Numbered from the stretch's first letter, positions 17,208 through 26,953 are shown. The stretch is DNA of 64,000 nucleotides from Parabacteroides timonensis (GCF_900128505.1 NZ_LT669941.1:1-64000); one strand, 5' to 3'. The notes: a model not told the origin generated them from the sequence alone. Numbers and translations: made by a program.

Positions 17208-18236
17208 ATGGAAAATAAAACGATATTACCGGCTGAATGGTATCCGCAAAGTGCGGTTCAACTAACCTGGCCGCATGAAGGGACGGATTGGGCGCCGATA
17301 CTCGACGAGGTCGTACCTTGTTTTGTGGAGATTGCCAAAGAGGTGATCAAGCGGGAGAAGTTATTGATTGTTTGTCCGGATGAATCGGCGGTACGCTCTC
17401 AGTTGGGAGATGTGGATTATAGCCGTATTATTTTCCGCGAGATGGAGACAAACGACACCTGGGCACGCGACCACGGAGGTATTTCCGTCTTCGAGGAAGG
17501 TACTCCGGTTGTGTACGATTTCGTATTCAACGGCTGGGGAATGAAATATGCAGCTAGTCATGATAATCTGATCACGCGGAAGTTGTTCCATAGTAAAACA
17601 TTTACAGAGGAGGTGATCCCTGTCAATATGCAACCGTTCGTGTTGGAAGGCGGTAGTATCGAGTCGGATGGCAAAGGTTCTTTGCTGACTACGGTAGAAT
17701 GTCTTTCCTCCGTGAACAGGAATGAATATCTTCAACAGGAAGAACTGGAAAATTATCTGAAACAGGTGTTCGGCCTGAACCGTATTTTGTGGCTGGAGAG
17801 CGGTTATCTAGCTGGTGACGATACCGATAGCCATGTCGATACATTGGCCCGTTTTTGTAGTGAAGATACGATCGCTTACGTACAATGTACGGATGAAGAA
17901 GATGAGCATTATGCCGAATTGCAGGAGATGGAGGAAGAGCTGAAAGAGTTTAAGCAAGAGAATGGCGAACCCTACCGGCTGATCGCTTTGCCAATGGCTG
18001 ATAAAGTGGAATGGGAGGGTGAACGTTTGCCGGCTACCTACGCAAATTTCCTGATTATAAACGGAGCGGTACTGGTTCCTTTCTATAATTCACCGAAAGA
18101 TGAGGTTGCAAAAGCGGCTTTGCAGACGGCGTTCCCGGACAGAGAGCTTGTAGGTATTAATTGTTTACCGTTAATTAAACAACATGGTTCATTGCATTGC
18201 GTGACGATGCAGTATCCGAAAGAGTTCGTTAATTGA
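17208..18236 (+). CDS. aguA: Agmatine deiminase
   Basis: A 342-residue enzyme of the peptidyl-arginine-deiminase fold that converts agmatine to N-carbamoylputrescine and ammonia. Family motifs include LTWPHEGTDWAP, ETNDTWARDHG, LEGGSIESDG, and GDDTDSHVDTLARF. The catalytic Cys is about residue 331 in GSLHCVTMQYP. The next gene, 14 bases downstream, encodes the following enzyme of putrescine synthesis. Confidence 0.95.
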   Translation: MENKTILPAEWYPQSAVQLTWPHEGTDWAPILDEVVPCFVEIAKEVIKREKLLIVCPDESAVRSQLGDVDYSRIIFREMETNDTWARDHGGISVFEEGTPVVYDFVFNGWGMKYAASHDNLITRKLFHSKTFTEEVIPVNMQPFVLEGGSIESDGKGSLLTTVECLSSVNRNEYLQQEELENYLKQVFGLNRILWLESGYLAGDDTDSHVDTLARFCSEDTIAYVQCTDEEDEHYAELQEMEEELKEFKQENGEPYRLIALPMADKVEWEGERLPATYANFLIINGAVLVPFYNSPKDEVAKAALQTAFPDRELVGINCLPLIKQHGSLHCVTMQYPKEFVN

Positions 18237-18250
18237 AAATTGAAAATTAA

Positions 18251-19126
18251 ATGAAAGTAGGATTAATCCAACAGGCGAACACCTGTGACCGGTTAGATAA
18301 TATAAAGAAACTGAAAAATAATATCCGTCTTTGTGCCGAAGAGGGAGCGGAGCTGGTTGTGTTGCAGGAATTGCATAACGGCTTGTACTTCTGCCAGACG
18401 GAGGACACACAGGTCTTCGACCAGGCGGAAACAATTCCGGGACCCTCTACGGAAGAGTTCGGTGCGTTGGCGAAAGAGCTGGGGATCGTATTGGTACTTT
18501 CCCTCTTTGAGAAACGTGCTCCCGGATTGTATCACAATACGGCGGTCGTATTGGAGAAAGACGGAACAATTGCCGGAAAATACCGGAAGATGCATATACC
18601 GGATGATCCGGCTTATTACGAGAAATTTTATTTCACTCCCGGTGACCTGGGATTCGAACCTATCGAAACGTCGGTTGGCAAACTCGGAGTATTGGTTTGC
18701 TGGGATCAATGGTATCCGGAAGCTGCCCGCCTGATGGCGATGAAAGGAGCCGAATTGTTGATCTATCCGACCGCTATCGGTTGGGAGAGCAGCGATACGG
18801 AAGAAGAAAAGAAACGCCAGTTAGGAGCCTGGGTTACGATACAACGCGGACATGCCGTAGCAAATGGCCTTCCGGTGATTAGCGTAAACCGTACGGGACA
18901 TGAGACAGACCCTTCCGGACAAACCAACGGTATCCAGTTCTGGGGTAATAGCTTTGTAGCCGGCCCGCAGGGAGAATTGCTGGCCGAGTTCCTGAACGAC
19001 CATGAGGAAGTACGTGTTGTGGAGATCGACAAAGCACGGAGTGAGAATGTGCGTCGTTGGTGGCCGTTCTTCCGTGACCGCCGTATCGATGCTTTCGGCG
19101 GATTGACTGAGCGATTTTTGATATGA
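18251..19126 (+). CDS. aguB: N-carbamoylputrescine amidohydrolase
   Basis: A 291-residue nitrilase-family hydrolase that converts N-carbamoylputrescine to putrescine. The catalytic triad is E40 (VVLQELH), K113 (KYRKMHIP) and C150 (LVCWDQWYPEAAR). The length is typical. It follows agmatine deiminase and overlaps the pabB start by 4 bases, so the putrescine and folate genes are probably one transcript. Confidence 0.95.
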   Translation: MKVGLIQQANTCDRLDNIKKLKNNIRLCAEEGAELVVLQELHNGLYFCQTEDTQVFDQAETIPGPSTEEFGALAKELGIVLVLSLFEKRAPGLYHNTAVVLEKDGTIAGKYRKMHIPDDPAYYEKFYFTPGDLGFEPIETSVGKLGVLVCWDQWYPEAARLMAMKGAELLIYPTAIGWESSDTEEEKKRQLGAWVTIQRGHAVANGLPVISVNRTGHETDPSGQTNGIQFWGNSFVAGPQGELLAEFLNDHEEVRVVEIDKARSENVRRWWPFFRDRRIDAFGGLTERFLI

Positions 19127-20109
19127 TATTTTACAATAAAGAAGAAGCCGTCTGGAAGATGAATCAATTGGGAGTATCCGGACGGTCTTTTATGTTTATC
19201 GTCGATTATAAGCAGGAACATGTTTGGGTAGCGGAACCGGATTCGATCGATCCGGATGAGGTGTTGTATGACCTGAATGGTTTTACGAACGTAATAACCA
19301 GTGGAAAAAAGTTCCCGGAGAAGCCGTTCGAATGGGAAGCCCTACCGGTTTCTTACGAGGCCTATTCCCGGTCTTTTCAAACGGTATCCGGTCATATTCA
19401 TGCGGGTAATTCTTATCTTGTCAATCTGACTTGTGCAACTCCGGTACGGACGAACCTGACATTGGAGGAGATATTTTATTTTTCCCGATCCACTTATAAA
19501 CTATGGGTGAAGGATCGTTTTGTCGTTTTCTCCCCTGAGATATTCGTTCGTCTCGAGAATGGCTTTATTTATTCGTATCCGATGAAAGGTACGATCGATG
19601 CGTCTCTGCCAAATGCACGTGAACAAATCCTCGCAGATAAAAAGGAAGAAGCTGAGCATGCAACGATTGTCGATCTGATCCGTAACGACCTGAGCCAGGT
19701 AGCATCAGAAGTTACGGTGTCGCGATATCGGTACATCGACGAACTACAGACGAATAAAGGCCGATTATTACAGGTCAGTTCGGAGATCAGAGGGAAGTTA
19801 CCGGATAATTGGAAAGGAACTTTAGGAGATATTCTGTTCTGCCTGTTACCTGCCGGATCTATTACCGGTGCACCCAAGAAAAAGACGATGGAGATTATTG
19901 AGGAAGCTGAAACGTACGAACGTGGTTTTTATACTGGTGTAATGGGGTATTTCGACGGTAACCGTCTGGATAGTGCCGTTATGATCCGTTTTCTGGAACA
20001 GGAAGGGAACCGATTGCTTTTCAAAAGCGGTGGAGGTATTACTTCCCAAAGTGATTTACAAAGTGAGTATAATGAAATGAAACAAAAAGTATATGTGCCA
20101 ATTTATTGA
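19123..20109 (+). CDS. pabB: Aminodeoxychorismate synthase component I
   Basis: A 328-residue chorismate-binding enzyme that, with a glutaminase, makes 4-amino-4-deoxychorismate for folate synthesis. Signature blocks are GNSYLVNLT, YPMKGTIDAS, TIVDLIRNDLSQVA, and AGSITGAPKKKT...YTGVMGYFDG. It is shorter than anthranilate synthase, as usual for stand-alone PabB of Bacteroidetes. It overlaps pabC by 17 bases. Confidence 0.92.
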   Translation: MIFYNKEEAVWKMNQLGVSGRSFMFIVDYKQEHVWVAEPDSIDPDEVLYDLNGFTNVITSGKKFPEKPFEWEALPVSYEAYSRSFQTVSGHIHAGNSYLVNLTCATPVRTNLTLEEIFYFSRSTYKLWVKDRFVVFSPEIFVRLENGFIYSYPMKGTIDASLPNAREQILADKKEEAEHATIVDLIRNDLSQVASEVTVSRYRYIDELQTNKGRLLQVSSEIRGKLPDNWKGTLGDILFCLLPAGSITGAPKKKTMEIIEEAETYERGFYTGVMGYFDGNRLDSAVMIRFLEQEGNRLLFKSGGGITSQSDLQSEYNEMKQKVYVPIY

Positions 20110-20680
20110 AACAATCCGTATAGAGAATGGAAAGGCTGTTAATCTGGCTTTCCATAATTACCGCTTCAACAAGACGCGGAGAGATATATTTGAGTGTAAT
20201 TTACCCATCAATCTGGCTGATTATATTCAGCCTGGAGAGTATACCGAACGCACCAAATGCCGGATTGAATATCAGGAAGAGGTGGAAAAAGTCGAATACA
20301 TGCCTTACATGATTCGCCCTGTGAAAAGTCTGAAACTTGTCACATCGGATGGATTGGATTACACCTATAAAAGCAGTAACCGTCAAAAACTGGATGAATT
20401 ATTTAAGCAGAAAGGTGACGCTGATGATATCCTGATCGTGCGTGACGGCCTCTTGACCGATACCTCGATCGCTAATATTGCCTTATGGAATGGAGAGCAA
20501 TGGGAGACACCCGAGGTCCCTCTGTTGGAAGGAACGATGCGGGCATCTCTATTGGGGAAGGGAATTATTGTTCCGGCCACTATCCGTCCACAGGACTTGT
20601 CCCGTTATTCACTGATCCGTTTATTCAATGCGATGATCGGCTTCGGTGAGATTGAGTTTCCTGTGAATTTGGTTATTTGA
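20093..20680 (+). CDS. pabC: Aminodeoxychorismate lyase (class IV aminotransferase fold)
   Basis: A 195-residue PLP enzyme of the branched-chain aminotransferase fold, expected to release 4-aminobenzoate from aminodeoxychorismate. KSSNR holds the probable PLP lysine, and ILIVRDGLLTDTSIANIALW and EGTMRASLL are class IV motifs. It is shorter than E. coli PabC (about 270), missing part of the N-terminal domain, but its overlap with pabB supports the role. Confidence 0.85.
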   Translation: MCQFIETIRIENGKAVNLAFHNYRFNKTRRDIFECNLPINLADYIQPGEYTERTKCRIEYQEEVEKVEYMPYMIRPVKSLKLVTSDGLDYTYKSSNRQKLDELFKQKGDADDILIVRDGLLTDTSIANIALWNGEQWETPEVPLLEGTMRASLLGKGIIVPATIRPQDLSRYSLIRLFNAMIGFGEIEFPVNLVI

Positions 20681-20879
20681 GGATGTAATAAATGGTATTA
20701 CTGATCCGGGCCTGATATACTTTATTCTCATGCATAAGAGAGCATAGAGCCAGACAAAGCTCGGTGTCCTGAAAATTTGTCGCTCTTTGTAATTCAGCAA
20801 ATGTACTTCTTCCAACCTGGCACAAAGTCTCATACAATTGGGATATGCTTTGAGACATCTTTAAACTTAGTGTATTCAT
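20673..20879 (-). CDS. Small winged-helix protein (DUF2582-like)
   Basis: A 68-residue protein with a winged-helix pattern (ISQLYETLCQVGRSTFAELQ...ELCLALCSLMHENKV). It is convergent with pabC and overlaps its end by 8 bases. An internal Met at residue 8 is an alternative start. A regulatory role is likely from the fold only. Confidence 0.7.
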   Translation of the reverse strand: MNTLSLKMSQSISQLYETLCQVGRSTFAELQRATNFQDTELCLALCSLMHENKVYQARISNTIYYILK

Positions 20880-21060
20880 AAGCTGTTTATTTATAAGTTA
20901 ATACTATGTTGATCGGGTAGTAGGGTGTACTGTTCCCGTCTCTTTGTTTCGGAAGCTAAAGTACAGGAAAGTTTTGTAAGAGCCTGCCCATTTTTTACCG
21001 TAACGGTAATTTGGGCACCTCAAACGTAATATCCGGAAACTGAAATAAAATGAAGAAAAT

Positions 21061-22896
21061 TCATCCTTCTTTCGGTAGTCGCAATACAAACCGGATCAAT
21101 GCCACGAATACCTTTCCGTATTTCTCCAGTTTAATTTCTCCGACGCCTTGGATATCACTGAACTCGTCCAGGGTAACCGGTTTCTTTTGTACCATGTCTT
21201 CCAGTGAATCATCGGAGAATATGATATAAGCCGGTGTTTGTTCTCTTTCGGCAATCTGCTTACGGAGTTGCTGGAGTGAATCGAGCAATGTCTCTTCGAC
21301 CGAGGCCGATTTGAGCGGTTTGATCGGGCGATATTTGAATTTGGAGTCTCTTCTTCTGAAATAGGTCTTTTCTTCCGGTTCCTTGTAAATAGACATCATC
21401 GCCTTCTGTTCGCCGAACAACACTTTTCGTCCTAACGGAGTTACTTTCAGAATACCGGCGTTCACATAATCGATTTCGATGTACCCTAATTGGAGCATCT
21501 GATAGAGATATTCTTTCCATTCCTTATATGTCAGGTCTTTTCCGGCACCATAGGTTTTTAGCTTATCATATCCTTTTTCGGTGATATCCGCCTTTTCCGA
21601 TCCGCGGAGAATATTGATCAAGGTATTCATGCCGACAAACTGACCTGTCCGGAAGATGGCGCTAAGTGCTTTCTGAACCAATACACTACCGTCGAAGCGT
21701 TGAGGAGGGTTCTTACAAACATCGCAATTTCCGCAATCATGATCTGTCTCTTCACCGAAATAACTCAACAGGATGCGTCGGCGGCAAATATCGGCTTCGC
21801 AATACCGCCTCATCCGGTTCAGTTTTTGTAGGTTGACATCCCTTTGGCCACTTTCTTCGGCAAAACGACGGAGTACGAGCAGGTCGCCCACCGAATAGAA
21901 CAACAACGTGTCGCTTTTCATTCCATCCCGTCCGGCGCGTCCTATCTCCTGGTAATAGTTCTCTATGCTTCCGGGCATATTATAATGCACGACCCAACGC
22001 ACGTTACTTTTGTCGATCCCCATACCGAAAGCTACGGTGGCACAGACCACATTTACCCGGTCGTTGATAAAATCATCCTGTGCCTTTTCACGTTGAGCAG
22101 GTTGAAGTCCGGCATGATAGGCTACGGCTTTGATTCCATAAGAAGATAACTCTTCCGCCATGTTTTCGGTGCTGTTACGGCTCATGCAATAAACGATCCC
22201 GCTTTGGTTCCGGTGTGCATGGATAAAATGGACGATAGCGGCTGTTTTTTCTTTTTTATTCAATCCCCGGCGGATGGTCAGGGAGAGGTTGGGGCGGTCG
22301 AAAGAAGAGACGAATACTTCCGGGTTGCGGAGGTTCAACTGGTTGACAATATCCGTTCGCGTAACCTTGTCGGCCGTAGCGGTCAGGGCTACGATCGGTA
22401 TTTTTGGAAAGTGCTCTTTCAACACGGCCAGTTGTGTGTACTCCGGCCGGAAATCGTGTCCCCAATGTGAGATACAATGTGCTTCGTCGATCGCAATCAA
22501 AGAAATATCCATGCGTGGAAGCAACCAATGCAGTTCGCTAACCAATGCTTCGGGCGACAGGTAAAGTAGTTTGATTTTCCCCTGGATGCAGAGTTGTTTA
22601 ATCTGATGGCGTTCCTCTTCGGGCATCATACTGTTGAGGGCCGCCGCCGGAATGCCGTTGGCTACCAATCCACCCACCTGATCTTTCATCAGGGCGATCA
22701 AAGGGGAGATAACGACAGCTGTTCCCGGCATATAAATGGCTGGTAACTGGAAACAAATTGATTTTCCTCCACCGGTAGGCATCAATACCAGCGAATCCTC
22801 TTTCCTCAAAATACGTTGTATGATCTCCGCCTGTAACGGGCGGAAAGAAGTATACCCAAAAAACTTCTTTAACAGCAACTGTAACTCTTTCATCAT
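21061..22896 (-). CDS. recQ: ATP-dependent DNA helicase RecQ
   Basis: A 611-residue 3'-5' helicase for recombination and fork repair. Walker A is MPTGGGKSICFQLPA (K45) and the DEAH box is in LIAIDEAHCISHWGHDFRPEY. The helicase C-terminal domain has QEIGRAGRDG, the zinc cysteines are in CEADICRRR...CGNCDVCKNP, and an HRDC domain closes the protein (VTLDEFSDIQGVGEIKLEKYG). Length and order are normal. Confidence 0.95.
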   Translation of the reverse strand: MMKELQLLLKKFFGYTSFRPLQAEIIQRILRKEDSLVLMPTGGGKSICFQLPAIYMPGTAVVISPLIALMKDQVGGLVANGIPAAALNSMMPEEERHQIKQLCIQGKIKLLYLSPEALVSELHWLLPRMDISLIAIDEAHCISHWGHDFRPEYTQLAVLKEHFPKIPIVALTATADKVTRTDIVNQLNLRNPEVFVSSFDRPNLSLTIRRGLNKKEKTAAIVHFIHAHRNQSGIVYCMSRNSTENMAEELSSYGIKAVAYHAGLQPAQREKAQDDFINDRVNVVCATVAFGMGIDKSNVRWVVHYNMPGSIENYYQEIGRAGRDGMKSDTLLFYSVGDLLVLRRFAEESGQRDVNLQKLNRMRRYCEADICRRRILLSYFGEETDHDCGNCDVCKNPPQRFDGSVLVQKALSAIFRTGQFVGMNTLINILRGSEKADITEKGYDKLKTYGAGKDLTYKEWKEYLYQMLQLGYIEIDYVNAGILKVTPLGRKVLFGEQKAMMSIYKEPEEKTYFRRRDSKFKYRPIKPLKSASVEETLLDSLQQLRKQIAEREQTPAYIIFSDDSLEDMVQKKPVTLDEFSDIQGVGEIKLEKYGKVFVALIRFVLRLPKEG

Positions 22897-22911
22897 CCAA
22901 AAATCAATTCA

Positions 22912-22919
22912 CAAAGATA
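22912..22919 (-). promoter_or_regulatory. Promoter -7 element of recQ
   Basis: TATCTTTG on the minus strand, 16 bases before the recQ start, matches TAnnTTTG. Confidence 0.55.
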
Positions 22920-22933
22920 GTATAATATTTAGG

Positions 22934-22977
22934 AAAAGGTGAAACCTTTTCTAATTGTCAATTGATAATTGACAATT
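22934..22977. repeat. Two short palindromes of the AATTGTCAATT repeat type
   Basis: A 7-bp arm hairpin (22934-22940 / 22944-22950) is followed by AATTGTCAATT arms (22953-22963 / 22967-22977). Similar AATTG-rich sequence recurs at 18231, 25856, 26500 and 36640. Confidence 0.6.
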
Positions 22978-23022
22978 GGGCTTCGCGCTCGGAAATAGAA
23001 ATAAGTTCAAGTATTTCTAATG

Positions 23023-23058
23023 TAAACAAGGCAGCCTCGAATAAAGCTGCCTTGTTTA
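23023..23058 (-). terminator. Terminator of the Rpn-family gene
   Basis: Perfect 13-bp arms (TAAACAAGGCAGC, 23023-23035 / 23046-23058) with a 10-base loop lie just downstream of the minus-strand gene ending at 23080. Confidence 0.7.
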
Positions 23059-23079
23059 GTTGCCTGTTTATTATGAATA

Positions 23080-23913
23080 TTATAATGTTTTTATCTCCGC
23101 CTCACAGAGGCCGGTTACTTCTGCAATTGTCAGAATAGGAAGACCTTTCTCTTTCATGTTTTTTGCTACAGAATAAATGCCTTCTTTGCGTCCTTTTTCT
23201 ACCCCTCTCTCTTCGGCATAGTCGATCGTATTCTTATAGTCGCGGTAACGTTTCAGGGCTTCGTCATACAAGACACGCTCGTCCTTGCTCAGATTAGCCA
23301 CATCCGCCACTTCGAGCAGTTTGTCGAATACGGCCTTTTGCGCTTTGAAGGGCATTCTGTCTAATGTATCCATATGCTTTAATAAATATAACCAACGTTC
23401 AAAATCTGTCTCACAATCATCAGCTTCTTTCGTGAACCAGGGTAACTCCAGATATACCTGCCGGATCTTGTCGCTAAACACGCGTCCGGTGTCACGGTCT
23501 GCCAATATAACATCTGTCCGGAATTTAGAGTTCATTCCCATCTTATAGTTTAACAGGAAGATGCCGTATACGGGACAGAGGTTAAACTTCCAGTCTTTAC
23601 CTTTTTCACCCTGATTACTGATTGCCCGCGATAAGTAATAAATACCCCGGTCGTAAAAGTAGGGTTGGGCTCCGTTTTGCATTTCCACTACAAACCAACC
23701 GCCTTTATCATCCTTGCAATGAATATCGAATATCACTCCCCGGTCTTCGATCGTTTCCGGTTGAAGGATCGGGTTTTGAAAGATGATATCGCTGATATGA
23801 CGTTCGCCTTCCAATAGCTGATTTAAGAAATCAATTAATAACTCTTTGTGTACCTCCTGACCGAAAATCCGGTGAAAACCGAAATCGGTGAAGGGATTGA
23901 TAAACTTTCCCAT
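23080..23913 (-). CDS. Rpn-family PD-(D/E)XK nuclease / putative transposase
   Basis: A 277-residue protein of the Bacteroidetes PD-(D/E)XK nuclease-transposase family. It opens with MGKFINPFTDFGFHRIFGQE. The nuclease core is GVIFDIHCKDDKGGWFVVEMQN, with the acidic and E-M-Q residues expected. The C-terminus has the family tail ERGVEKGRKEGI. ATG 23913 is chosen; the frame is open 55 codons further but that part is repeat-derived. Members promote recombination or are mobile and often occur in many copies. It sits at the edge of the accessory block. Confidence 0.85.
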   Translation of the reverse strand: MGKFINPFTDFGFHRIFGQEVHKELLIDFLNQLLEGERHISDIIFQNPILQPETIEDRGVIFDIHCKDDKGGWFVVEMQNGAQPYFYDRGIYYLSRAISNQGEKGKDWKFNLCPVYGIFLLNYKMGMNSKFRTDVILADRDTGRVFSDKIRQVYLELPWFTKEADDCETDFERWLYLLKHMDTLDRMPFKAQKAVFDKLLEVADVANLSKDERVLYDEALKRYRDYKNTIDYAEERGVEKGRKEGIYSVAKNMKEKGLPILTIAEVTGLCEAEIKTL

Positions 23914-23957
23914 AGCATATATATATTTTGGTTGCCGCCCAATAACAGGCGGTACGG

Positions 23958-23965
23958 CAAAGATA
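23958..23965 (-). promoter_or_regulatory. Promoter -7 element of the Rpn-family gene
   Basis: TATCTTTG on the minus strand, 45 bases before the chosen start, supports ATG 23913. Confidence 0.5.
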
Positions 23966-24018
23966 TAGAATATTTCTTTCGGACAAAAAGAAAGGAGAAT
24001 ATTTGTTTCAAAACTGAT

Positions 24019-24092
24019 AAATATTGAACCCCAATAGCCGTTTTTGTGGGGGCGGGGTCTGCCCGCCCTTTGCGACAATAATATAACAACCG
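24019..24092. repeat. 74-bp repeat, left copy (inverted relative to 37170-37243)
   Basis: From AAATATTGAACC to ATAACAACCG this segment matches the reverse complement of 37170-37243 over 74 aligned positions with about eight mismatches and no gap by eye. The two copies flank the accessory block. The core GGGGCGGGGTCTGCCCGCCC is a short palindromic motif. Confidence 0.85.
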
Positions 24093-24121
24093 CCCCCTAC
24101 AAAACCGGCCATATTGGCACA

Positions 24122-24535
24122 TTATTTAATCTCTATCCACACCGCCTCCCCTTCGGGACGATTTGCCAGGCGGCGGACGATGCGGTGTTCCCAGATACGC
24201 GAATCGATTACCTGGCCTTTCTTTTTATTCAACCCGGGTAGGATACACCCTGTTGTGTCGTTCATCGTGTTGCCTGCATGGATGCGGATGCCCTCGAACA
24301 GGGGCACGTGGAGCAGGAGAGGAAGCCACCGTCCGAACCGGGGGCTGAAGGTCACCACTACCGGATAGCGGCCTTCCGGAATGGCCGTTTTGCCGGCTAT
24401 CTTCTTGCCCGGCCTTCCCCAGCCGATGTCGCGCCAGGTGGGTTCCAATGTATCGCAAATGTATTCTCCATCGATTGCCAAACGGCCTATCGTGTAGGTC
24501 TTGCGTCGGGCGATGCGTGTCAGGGTTATTTCCAT
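24122..24535 (-). CDS. DUF5675 family protein
   Basis: A 137-residue protein matching DUF5675. The block RIHAGNTMNDTTGCILPG carries His and Cys in an L,D-transpeptidase-like arrangement, and IPEGRYPVVVTFSPRF is the usual central motif. Family members occur next to phage or mobile cassettes and may act on the cell wall, but no activity is established here. It overlaps the end of the DUF3987 gene by 10 bases. Confidence 0.8.
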   Translation of the reverse strand: MEITLTRIARRKTYTIGRLAIDGEYICDTLEPTWRDIGWGRPGKKIAGKTAIPEGRYPVVVTFSPRFGRWLPLLLHVPLFEGIRIHAGNTMNDTTGCILPGLNKKKGQVIDSRIWEHRIVRRLANRPEGEAVWIEIK

Positions 24536-26931
24536 TTTTCAGTTTTTTTATAAGTTTCCGGCTTGGCGGAGACAGGTGTGTCCTTCAAGTCGTTTTCATT
24601 AATTGTAAGTTTTGTAATGTAATGCCGATGTGTCCATTGCCAAAGCATGTTCCGTGTGCCCTCGGCATCCATGCCTTGCGACTGGCGTACACGAACGGCA
24701 TCTGCCAGGGTGAACTCTTCGGGCAGCAGTTCCAGGAGGTTGGTTCGTCCGCGACGTTTCTGCTTGTCCGATGCCGTGCCGCTTCCAGTCATTCTCTCCT
24801 CGATGTCTGCTCCGAAAAATTCCATCTTACACCAAAGGTCGTATTTCAAGCTCCAGCGCACGAATTCTTCCATCGTCTTGTCCCACTTCCGGCCATTCGC
24901 CACAAATAATACGCACCCCTTCAGATAGGCAATAACGTTCGCCCGAAAAGAAAGATTCTCATACACCCTCGATTGCGAAAGCCGCGCAAAATCAGCACAC
25001 TCCTCTTTTAGCTTCTTGGCCAGGCGAAATGCCTCGGGGCAATCTACCTCGCCTACGGTACGACAGAGATTCTCGATGGATGGGCGGAGTTCTTCGTCGA
25101 AAGCGGCATCGTATTCTCCGTACACCGGCATCTCGGCACCGATTTCACGTTCGGGAATGGTACAGAAATTGATGCGTGAGATGGGACCGTCCGTCAACAC
25201 CCGCGAGAAGTAGTGTTTGCCCTTCAGGATGGTGGTAGCAGCGTTCCAGTTAAAACGGATGGTCACTTTCTCCGTGACGGACTGAGTGCCTACACGGGTC
25301 TGCCCGTAACGGTTTCCGGGATCAAAGCTAAGGCACATGATTTGGAATTGTTGCTGCCCCCTTGCGCCCCCACGCAGGGCATCGAACTGGTCGATCTCGT
25401 TCAATTTCGTGTAAAGGAAATGTCCGTTCGCCTCGGCGGTACGCATCACGAAGGCGGGGTTTGTCATGTCAGCATCGATCTCTTGAATGATCAGGCCTTC
25501 GGGACGTGCTCGTTTGTCCTTGTTCGCCCCTTTTGAATTGACTTCGTTCTTCCATTCGCGTTCACGGCGCAGGTTTTCCTCGTCTCTTAAACGAATGTCC
25601 GCCATGATGTGGTTGATGGGTTCGGAGATGCAATCCTTGCCTGCACCGGTACCGGCCATGAGGACATTCATCAACGTTGCTTCATGCGGCACATTGTCGA
25701 TATAACGAAAACGTACCTTATGCAGGTGGGCGGCCAGCGCGGGAAACACGGCGTGTGCCACGGCAGGTTGATAAACGTCCGGGGTACGGCTCAAAAGCAG
25801 CTTGATCAATGCGGGGAGCTTCTTAGGGAGAGCCGGAGGCTCGTTCAATTGAGAATTGAGAATTGAAAATTGAGAATTGGGCTTCGCCGGATTAGTGTCT
25901 TTGTAATTGTCAATTGCAAGCCGTACCGCTTGCGTCATCTCTTTGGGGGTGGAACAGAATTTGGCGGAACAGGCGGAATGGATCAATCCGCGCATCTCTT
26001 CTTCCGTAAGGTCGTAGCGGGGCATGATGTTCAAGAGCAACGTTTCGTCGTTGTCCGCAATGTAGCGCAGGTGCGACGCCAGGCGATGCAGGCGGGTGTT
26101 GCGCTCGCCCTTTTGAGGTTCGCCACCCGTGAGACGAAGCCATTCGGTGATGATATTTTTATACGGAACGCCCTTGAATAATTGAGAATTATCGGTGCTT
26201 GGGTCTGCGGGTTCATTGTTCTGATTTGCGCCCTCAGGGTACGCAGATGACGCTGATGGCGCAGATTTACGCAGATTTTTAATTTTTTTATCTGTGGTCA
26301 TCTGCTTAATCTGTGTCATCTGTGTGCCATTGGGGGACGTTGTAGCACGTTCCGCAAACAATCCTTCTTCGTCCAGATAAAGGATATAATCGCGGGGTAC
26401 AAGAAACGAGCATCGTGCCAAGTCTTTTACCGCCCCGTCATATTCGGCATCGCCCAATTGCTCCGACATTCGGCGTTGTGCTTCTGCCAACGAATAATTT
26501 TCAATTTTCAATTCTCCATTTTCAATTGCAAAGACCAACCGGAGCCCTTCGGTACTGGGCGTTACGTGTGCCAGTACCACGCCCAACTCCTTTTCCCTAC
26601 CTTCCACGTGGTTCTTATAATATCCGCGTGGGTCGGTGATATGATCCACATCATACATCGAAAGTCCCGACGGCACGGCATCGGCATTCAACCGTCGCCC
26701 GTTCTTGAAAGTGGCGTGCGGTGTAATGACCGGAAGCATTTTCTTGCGTTCCGCTTTCAACGTGTCGAAGTCCTCTTTCGGCATTTCACCCCGCCTTGTA
26801 GCTTCCAGGGCATCTTCTATCTCGGCACATATTTTTGCCACCAGGGGCGAGTCTACTGCTCCCCGGAACAGTTCGGGGGTGCATGTGCGCACCACCCGGC
26901 TTTTTACATTATTTGAAATTCCAAAGCTCAT
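24526..26931 (-). CDS. BT4734/VirE-type protein with DUF3987 domain
   Basis: An 801-residue protein of the Bacteroides BT4734/BF3469 type. The N-terminal part (VVRTCTPELFRGAV...SGLSMYDVDHITDP) is the primase-like BT4734 N-terminal domain. The C-terminal half carries the DUF3987 ATPase-like region (LMNVLMAGTGAGKDCISEP, a P-loop-like motif). These proteins accompany integrated cassettes near capsule loci. Linkers at about residues 150-165, 210-250 and 355-370 are encoded by sequences of dispersed intergenic repeat type (for example NSQFSILNSQLNE), read in frame. Confidence 0.85.
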   Translation of the reverse strand: MSFGISNNVKSRVVRTCTPELFRGAVDSPLVAKICAEIEDALEATRRGEMPKEDFDTLKAERKKMLPVITPHATFKNGRRLNADAVPSGLSMYDVDHITDPRGYYKNHVEGREKELGVVLAHVTPSTEGLRLVFAIENGELKIENYSLAEAQRRMSEQLGDAEYDGAVKDLARCSFLVPRDYILYLDEEGLFAERATTSPNGTQMTQIKQMTTDKKIKNLRKSAPSASSAYPEGANQNNEPADPSTDNSQLFKGVPYKNIITEWLRLTGGEPQKGERNTRLHRLASHLRYIADNDETLLLNIMPRYDLTEEEMRGLIHSACSAKFCSTPKEMTQAVRLAIDNYKDTNPAKPNSQFSILNSQLNEPPALPKKLPALIKLLLSRTPDVYQPAVAHAVFPALAAHLHKVRFRYIDNVPHEATLMNVLMAGTGAGKDCISEPINHIMADIRLRDEENLRREREWKNEVNSKGANKDKRARPEGLIIQEIDADMTNPAFVMRTAEANGHFLYTKLNEIDQFDALRGGARGQQQFQIMCLSFDPGNRYGQTRVGTQSVTEKVTIRFNWNAATTILKGKHYFSRVLTDGPISRINFCTIPEREIGAEMPVYGEYDAAFDEELRPSIENLCRTVGEVDCPEAFRLAKKLKEECADFARLSQSRVYENLSFRANVIAYLKGCVLFVANGRKWDKTMEEFVRWSLKYDLWCKMEFFGADIEERMTGSGTASDKQKRRGRTNLLELLPEEFTLADAVRVRQSQGMDAEGTRNMLWQWTHRHYITKLTINENDLKDTPVSAKPETYKKTEKWK

Positions 26932-26953
26932 GATATATATAGTTTATCTTTTT

